From positions 100,667,198-100,731,197 of the forward strand of contig NC_080572.1 of the NCBI RefSeq assembly GCF_030247185.1: 64,000 bases of DNA, written 5' to 3'. The translations under genes were made by a program, and so were the position numbers. A model generated the notes under the pieces. That model had not been told where the DNA came from and ran no database searches. It was given only the letters and a program-made list of their open reading frames with translations. Source of the DNA: Malaya genurostris (lineage: Eukaryota > Arthropoda > Insecta > Diptera > Culicidae). Shown here piece after piece: positions 58,866-64,000 of the stretch (its first letter is position 1; every line of letters starts with the position of its first letter).

Positions 58866-60223
58866 CTAAAAGTTTTCTAAAGAACTATTTGTTGTTCGCA
58901 AATCGAAGGTAATTATCCTCAGTTTAATGCAAACCAAGAACAGTTTGGTTAGATTTGTGCACTTTTCGCTGTGTGAAATTCACAGTAATCGAGATCAAGT
59001 GAAGCTTTCTTTGTTTTTGCGAAAAATGTGAAAAAGGGGAATGCTTGCATAATTCATACAATTGATATTCGGAAGTTTTAAGGAACATGTCAGTTGTTTT
59101 CGTATTCACGACATCCAGTTATGTCTCTGACATTACCCACCCGCCTTTTTTCCAATCTTTTTCGAACTGTTGAATGGTTTCGGCTGCCGAGACATGTTTC
59201 CTAAGATGTGCCTTCGTTAATGCCCAAAATTCCTCAATTGGTCGAAGTTGTGGGCAATTTGGTGGATTCATGTCTTTTGGGACGAAAGTGATATATTTGG
59301 TAGTATACCATTCTACCGATGAATTCAAGTAATTGCAAGAAACAAGATCTGGCCAGAAGACAACAGGATCCTTGTGGCTTCGAATCATGGGTAGAAGTCG
59401 TTTTTGTAAACATTCCTTAATGTATATTTGCTGTTCATTGAAGCAGTGATGACGAAGGGTTTCCGTATCTTACTGCAGCTACAAATTGCTTGCCACACCA
59501 TAGCTTTCTTAGCATATTTTTCGACTTCAATCGATGTCTCGGACTGGTTTAACACTTGCCCTTCTCGTACCGTATAATATTGTGGTCATAGCAAGGATTT
59601 GTAATCGAGTTTCACGTAGGTTTCGTCGTCCATGATTATGCAGTTTAAATTTCTAGCAAGAATCGTGTTGTACAGCTTTCGAACCCTCGGCCTGATCGAT
59701 ACTTCTTGTTTTCGACTACGTTTTGGTTGTTTCTGCTTCTTACAGGTTCGAAGATTCAAACGTTCTTTAGCACGAAGAACATTTGACTTCGAAGTGCCCA
59801 CTTTTTTGGCCACATCCCGAACTGAAACCTCCTTCTTTTGCTCGAACGCCTTCAGTATACGTTTATCCAACTGAAGGTTAGCAAGACCTTTTTTTCGACC
59901 CGTTTTCGGTTTATCCTCAAAGGTGTTATCCTCACCGAACTTCCTAATTGCATTTCGCACGGCTTTTTCACTTACTTCTTTCATTTTTGCTATCTTTCTC
60001 AGTGACAGTCCGCGTTCTGTGCACCATTTGTACACAAATTTTCGACGTTGTTCTGCTGAAAGTCCACGCATTTCGAAACAAACTAATCAAAACGAATAAA
60101 CAACTGCACAAGTGGATAGAGAAGAGTGTAACAACAGGATGCAGCCATAAAAATTGACAGATTCTGAATCATTGCAAAATGGCAGCGGTTTTTGGTTGCG
60201 TCCATACTTTCTGGGACAGTTTT

Positions 60224-60701
60224 TATTACACTCCATAGAGACAGACCGGACCACAAATCTTCGGATAGACAAATAAAATGCTTTCGAAATCACTACGATC
60301 TTCACAGCTTTAGTGATTTTATAACTGGACAACGTGCAGATATTGACCAACTCTAGCAATGTTATGTGTGCCATGTCTGAACCAAATCAATGGAATTAAC
60401 ACAAAATTATGGTCATTTTTGCCCTTTTATTTGGTTTGAGGAAGTATCAAGCTTCTCCTTTATTGCTACTCTCATATTTTGAACACTGTTTTGGCTGAGC
60501 TGAGCGGGAAATTAATTCCACCATCTCACTCTCCTTCAACCTTTTTTTTTGACAATTCCTCAGCATTTCTCAACTGGAAGAAATTGAGCCAGTTGGCTTC
60601 AGAGCTGCTAAATGTCATTATCAACTAGCAACTTTGCACGACGAAGATTGAAAAGCTTATGTCACTGGACTATTGCCAACCAGGCTCTACCAATAATCAT
60701 A
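60224..60701. other. No recognised gene
   Basis: Short spacer between two transposons. Confidence 0.45.
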
Positions 60702-61662
60702 CAGGGTCCGGCACTCGAAATGTAACCAATTAAAAAGGCCATAAATTCAGTTTGGAAAATTACTTTTACTTAATTCAAAGTACAAAATGTGTAAAAATTA
60801 TACAAAATTCAGAATCAATTCACTTTTGCTCGATATGACCACCTTTTGCCTTGACTTGATGACTTGAGAGAGCGAAGGAGTTGCTTCGTTTGGCCGAATG
60901 TGACTTGCAGGTATTTTGGCCCACTCGCGGACAATAACTTTTTTCAGCGCCTCGAGACTGGTGTATCTTTTAGTTCGGACTTAGTTCTCCAAAATGTCCC
61001 AAAGAGAATAATCCATTGGATTTGCATCTGGTGAATTCGAGAGCCATTGTGTGGACGTGGTGAAGTTCGGAACGTTGTTTTTCAGCCATTCTTGGTTCAC
61101 TCGAGCTTTGTGAGACGGTACCGAGTCCTGCTGAAACGTCCATGGTCTGCCACCGAAATGTTTGTCTGCCCACGGCTTCAAAGCAACCTCCAGAATACTT
61201 TCCCGATAATCGTCCTTATTCTGAATAACGTCGTATCGTTTTTTCGCATTTACCTTGACGCCAGGCTCGATGAAAACGATTGGAGAGCGCCCATCTGCGG
61301 TTACAGCGGCCCAAACCATTATCTGTTGCGGGTGCTGCCTCCTGGTGGCCTCAAATTCTCGTATGAACGGTCGGTCAAGTAAACCCTATCGTTTTGAGAG
61401 TTTACGAATTGCTCAATTGGAAAAATTTCCTCGTCAGAAAATACAATGTTCGGAAATTGACCGCTTTCGGCCAAACGAAGCAACTCCTTCGCTCTCTCAA
61501 GTCATCAAGTCAAGGCAAAAGGTGGTCATATCGAGCAAAAGTGAATTGATTCTGAATTTTGTATTATTTTTACACATTTTGTACTTTGAATTAAGTAAAA
61601 GTAATTTTCCAAACTGAATTTATGGCCTTTTTAATTGGTTACACTTCGAGTGCCGAACCTTG
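60702..61662 (-). mobile_element. DD37D (maT-like) transposon turned into a fold-back with 197-bp arms
   Basis: TA-flanked (60700-60701, 61663-61664). Positions 60702-60898 and 61466-61662 are nearly identical inverted repeats of 197 bp. Typical relatives have TIRs of tens of bases, and the arms here carry transposase coding sequence, so the structure is rearranged. The N-terminal part of the transposase is missing. Confidence 0.8.
60835..61480 (-). pseudogene. DD37D transposase, N-terminus missing
   Basis: The minus strand reads FPNIVFSDEEIFPIEQFVNS (first catalytic Asp), then after a frame change MVWAAVTADGRSPIVFIEPG, then WTFQQDSVPSHKA (second Asp) and WLSNSPDANPMDYSLWDILE (third Asp), with 37 residues between the second and third. 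The last coding block GGHIEQK and stop are in the left arm. The DNA-binding domain is absent and there are frame breaks, so no active enzyme is made. Confidence 0.8.
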
Positions 61663-61664
61663 TA

Positions 61665-63404
61665 TATTGAGTGTCTGACAACCGATCTGTCATAACTTAA
61701 ATTCTCTTGATATTACACTCACCAGGACGCTCATTGGTTGCCGATGCGATTGACATTATTTCCATTTCTCCTGTCACTGCTTGATTACGATGTGACTAAA
61801 TATTAATCAAGCAGCATAAACATTGAATTACATTTATTTACATTTATTTACACCAATAAACTTCGAAGTCCGGTGACTTTTTGCAAAGAACAAAGAACTT
61901 TATCAATTTATGTTTATGTTATTACTCTCATGGATTTTTTTACTTCAACAGGGAATAGGAGAATGAGAGAGAAAATAAAAAAGTCGTCTATCTTTGACTG
62001 GGTATACTTCGACTTGGTCATAGAACTATAGAGTATCTCATTTGACAGACACATTGACCGTACCGATTACAGTTGACGATGATTTTATTCAGTCTGTCAA
62101 GGTCATTTGACATGACTGACAATTTGCAGCTCTGGTTGGCTTGCTTGATGTCCTTTTGGAGAAGTCCACCTCGATGTCTGTAAAACACGGTGGCCCTTCT
62201 ACGCCGTAGTGATAGCTGTCAAATTCGGCTAAAACTTTGAAGGTCCATTGTGATCACCAAGGGCTGAGGACAGTACGACTTTGAAATTTAGAAGAGAATA
62301 TTCATTGAAATTTTCAAAATGATTCATTGAGTTTACCGCTACTTAAAATTGCAACGACTGGAACAGCATTCCCTACTTGTTCATAAAATATCTTGACAAC
62401 CAGTTTATGACAGCTATTGTGCGTGAACGCGTTTTAGCTTGTCTTCGATTTTCGTCTGTCCCAAAAACATGGATCAAAGAAATTGTATTATTTTTGCATC
62501 TTCGGGCCTGGAAAATTATCTGACCTTATGTTCGGGGTTCAGAAATTTTCAGAGCGAAACTACGCGATTGGAGTCCGATCCAGAGCGACCCCAAGTTGCT
62601 AAAACAAACTCATCAAAAGTTGTTTTGGCGACTCTGGGTCAGCTCTCGGGCTGCTCTGAACCATAAACGAAAACGGTATTAAATGACTCTTGTCAAGGCC
62701 AATTTTTCCGCACTTTATCTTCACACCCTTGTTCTTCTTTGAGTACTATCGCTCTATAATTTTCATATTACCGCACCTTGCTTCCTGGACTTCCCTTTGG
62801 CCGGAATAGCTTAGCACCTGCTGAATCCACCAGGCAAAGAGTATTCACCTTTCGAATACAAACGCGATTCCATTCCCTCTTTTCTTTCCTATTTATGGAG
62901 AACAACTGCTCTAATTTGGCTCGCTTACATCGGACTTGGAAAAATCTTGGCATCAGCTGGACCTCCCCAAAAGTGAACCATCGCTGGCACACTCTCTTGG
63001 AAGAAAACCCACCCCGGCCGCAACTGTTTTCAGTTTTCTTCAATTAAACGCCGACAGGTTCAGAGGAATCCCTTCCTATTACACAGATGGATACTGGCAT
63101 GAGTGATCGAAGTGTGGAGCCCGAACATCTCAATTATCCGATCTCTCCCCGAAATCAACTGTGCAGAATATGACAACTTGAGGACTCAATACAATATCGG
63201 TCTCTCGTTATGGGATGCTTAGTCGAATGGTCCTATTCCTAAAATACAAAACACTCTACGGGGTTTCCATCAACCTGTCAGTACCGCACTCGAAACTAAC
63301 TCAGTTGTACCGAAGTACAGTATCCTTACTGATGAAGTCCCAAATTTAAACAAATTCACGACACACTTGAAAACGAGTGAGTAGTTATCTATGGGTTCTG
63401 AAAT
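61665..63404. other. No recognised gene
   Basis: Overlapping frames at 62768-63047 on both strands are probably chance. I see no domain, TIR or shared repeat. Confidence 0.4.
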
Positions 63405-63600
63405 TTCTGAATACTGCATCTAGATTCGGAAACTGAATTTTGGAATGGATTCTGGAGCAAAATCCTAAAACTGAACTTCGGAACTGAATTCAGAATCTGG
63501 ATTCAGGTCCATCTGAACTCTGAACTATATTCAGGATTTTGAATTGAGTTTCAGAGTTCAGTTTCAGAATTTAGCTACACAATTCAGTTTCAGAATATAA
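63405..63600. repeat. Degenerate short tandem repeat (TTCAGAATTTAGTT-like)
   Basis: Variants of GAATTCAGAATCTG/CTGAACTCTGAA repeat about every 12-20 bases over nearly 200 bp. Confidence 0.65.
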
Positions 63601-64000
63601 TTACATGTTCATCGATTTTCGTTACAATCCTTTACAAAATGGACATTTTTGGTTTTATGTGTAGATGTATGAAAATGATATTCGAAGATAGCGATTTATA
63701 CGGTATATCGATATCCGTTACAAATCTTGATAATATAGGTTTTTGATAAGTAGTGATATTATCAGGCGTTTGTTTGTAAAAGCGGAGAAAAATAATAAGA
63801 ATATACAAATAGAAAAATTGGCCTATAACCAATTTGTATCTTCTCTTTTATTTACTTTATTTTGTATCCCGAGGGTGTGGAAATGACTTTAACATCTCTT
63901 TCTAACGTTCACTCGTAGAACCCATTCCGAAAGTACTGATATTGTAAAGGGTTCGAATGGCAATAAATTATTCTTCATGCATCGTTTACCAACTACTATT
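63601..64000. other. No recognised gene
   Basis: AT-rich sequence up to the right edge. Nothing identified. Confidence 0.4.

Larger units (their letters stand above)
56073..59141. mobile_element. Large GTCGTGAATACGAC insertion within the DD37E transposase
   Basis: It begins GTCGTGAATACGACTTAC after TTTT and ends ...TCACGACATCCAGTTATGTC, TCTGACATTACCCACCCGCC before TTTT. Reading the split transposase across it restores W-K-K-V-S-K with a TTTT target, so the borders are fairly secure. Left part: type 2 sequence as at 51055. Right part: the stem-loop module and end as in the 54.1-kb element. The middle has unrelated DNA, including a hAT-like MITE. Confidence 0.65.
55980..60071 (-). pseudogene. 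DD37E transposase, interrupted
   Basis: From ATG 60071 the minus strand encodes a helix-turn-helix N-terminus (LSLRKIAKMKEVSEKAVRNA) and a second DNA-binding block (VSVRDVAKKVGTSKSNVLRA). The first catalytic Asp is in IIMDDETYVK. Then come an in-frame TGA (near 59585) and a frameshift (near 59420). The second Asp (VVFWPDLVS) and the Glu (LRPIEEFWA) are present, 37 residues apart. The C-terminal 30 residues (VSKLVAKKSVRNLMRNVCKK and on to the stop at 55980) lie on the far side of the insertion. The protein is clearly related to, but not the same as, the one at 11.1 kb. Confidence 0.85.
55845..60223 (-). mobile_element. DD37E transposon with matching TIRs, split by a ~3-kb insertion
   Basis: The termini share ACTGTCCCAGAAAGTATGGA (left, from 55848) with the exact complement on the right (60201-60220); the 27-bp TIRs have one mismatch and TA on each side (55843-55844, 60224-60225). 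The transposase lies on the minus strand. Removing the insert 56073-59141 leaves about 1.3 kb, the normal size of such elements. Confidence 0.85.

Overview
The window looks like a stretch of mosquito nuclear genome (Culicidae, most like Aedes). The reasons are: an I-group LINE with a gag-like ORF1 and an ORF2 ending in RNase H; Jockey-clade (Juan-like) LINE tails; tRNA-derived SINEs; DD37E and DD37D members of the IS630-Tc1-mariner superfamily; many TIR elements and long simple repeats; and only two convincing host genes, both with short introns. Species is an inference. Everything here was read by eye, with no database search.

Layout. 1-7 kb: a nearly full-length I-group LINE (ORF1 intact, ORF2 with one frameshift). 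8.9-12 kb: remnants of a LINE, a mariner and a DD37E transposase. 13-15 kb: a possible first exon on the minus strand, then a fold-back element with a perfect 27-bp hairpin. 15-21 kb: dispersed repeats and a degenerate ~110-bp satellite interrupted by a piggyBac-like element. 21.4-23.4 kb: a 2-kb palindromic element built from 163-bp units. 23.7-27.6 kb: mostly unrecognised sequence. 27.6-32.7 kb: a long microsatellite, LINE fragments and a TIR element. 33.6-34.9 kb: a two-exon gene (minus) for a secreted, very acidic protein. 35.9-46 kb: nested transposons. 46.45-47.54 kb: a five-exon GNAT (arylalkylamine N-acetyltransferase-like) gene. 48-60.2 kb: several related elements beginning GTCGTGAATACGAC, one of which seems to carry a small histone-like transcription unit, and a DD37E transposon split by a ~3-kb insertion. 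60.7-61.7 kb: a DD37D transposon converted into a fold-back. 61.7-64 kb: no recognisable gene.

The two host genes are unlinked in function as far as can be seen. The rest is layered mobile DNA whose insertion order can be read from target-site duplications. The least expected observation is the set of elements that share a TATA box, a short reading frame with a histone-H2B-like octapeptide and/or a conserved hairpin resembling the 3' stem-loop of replication-dependent histone mRNAs. This is a hypothesis that needs alignment to real histone genes.
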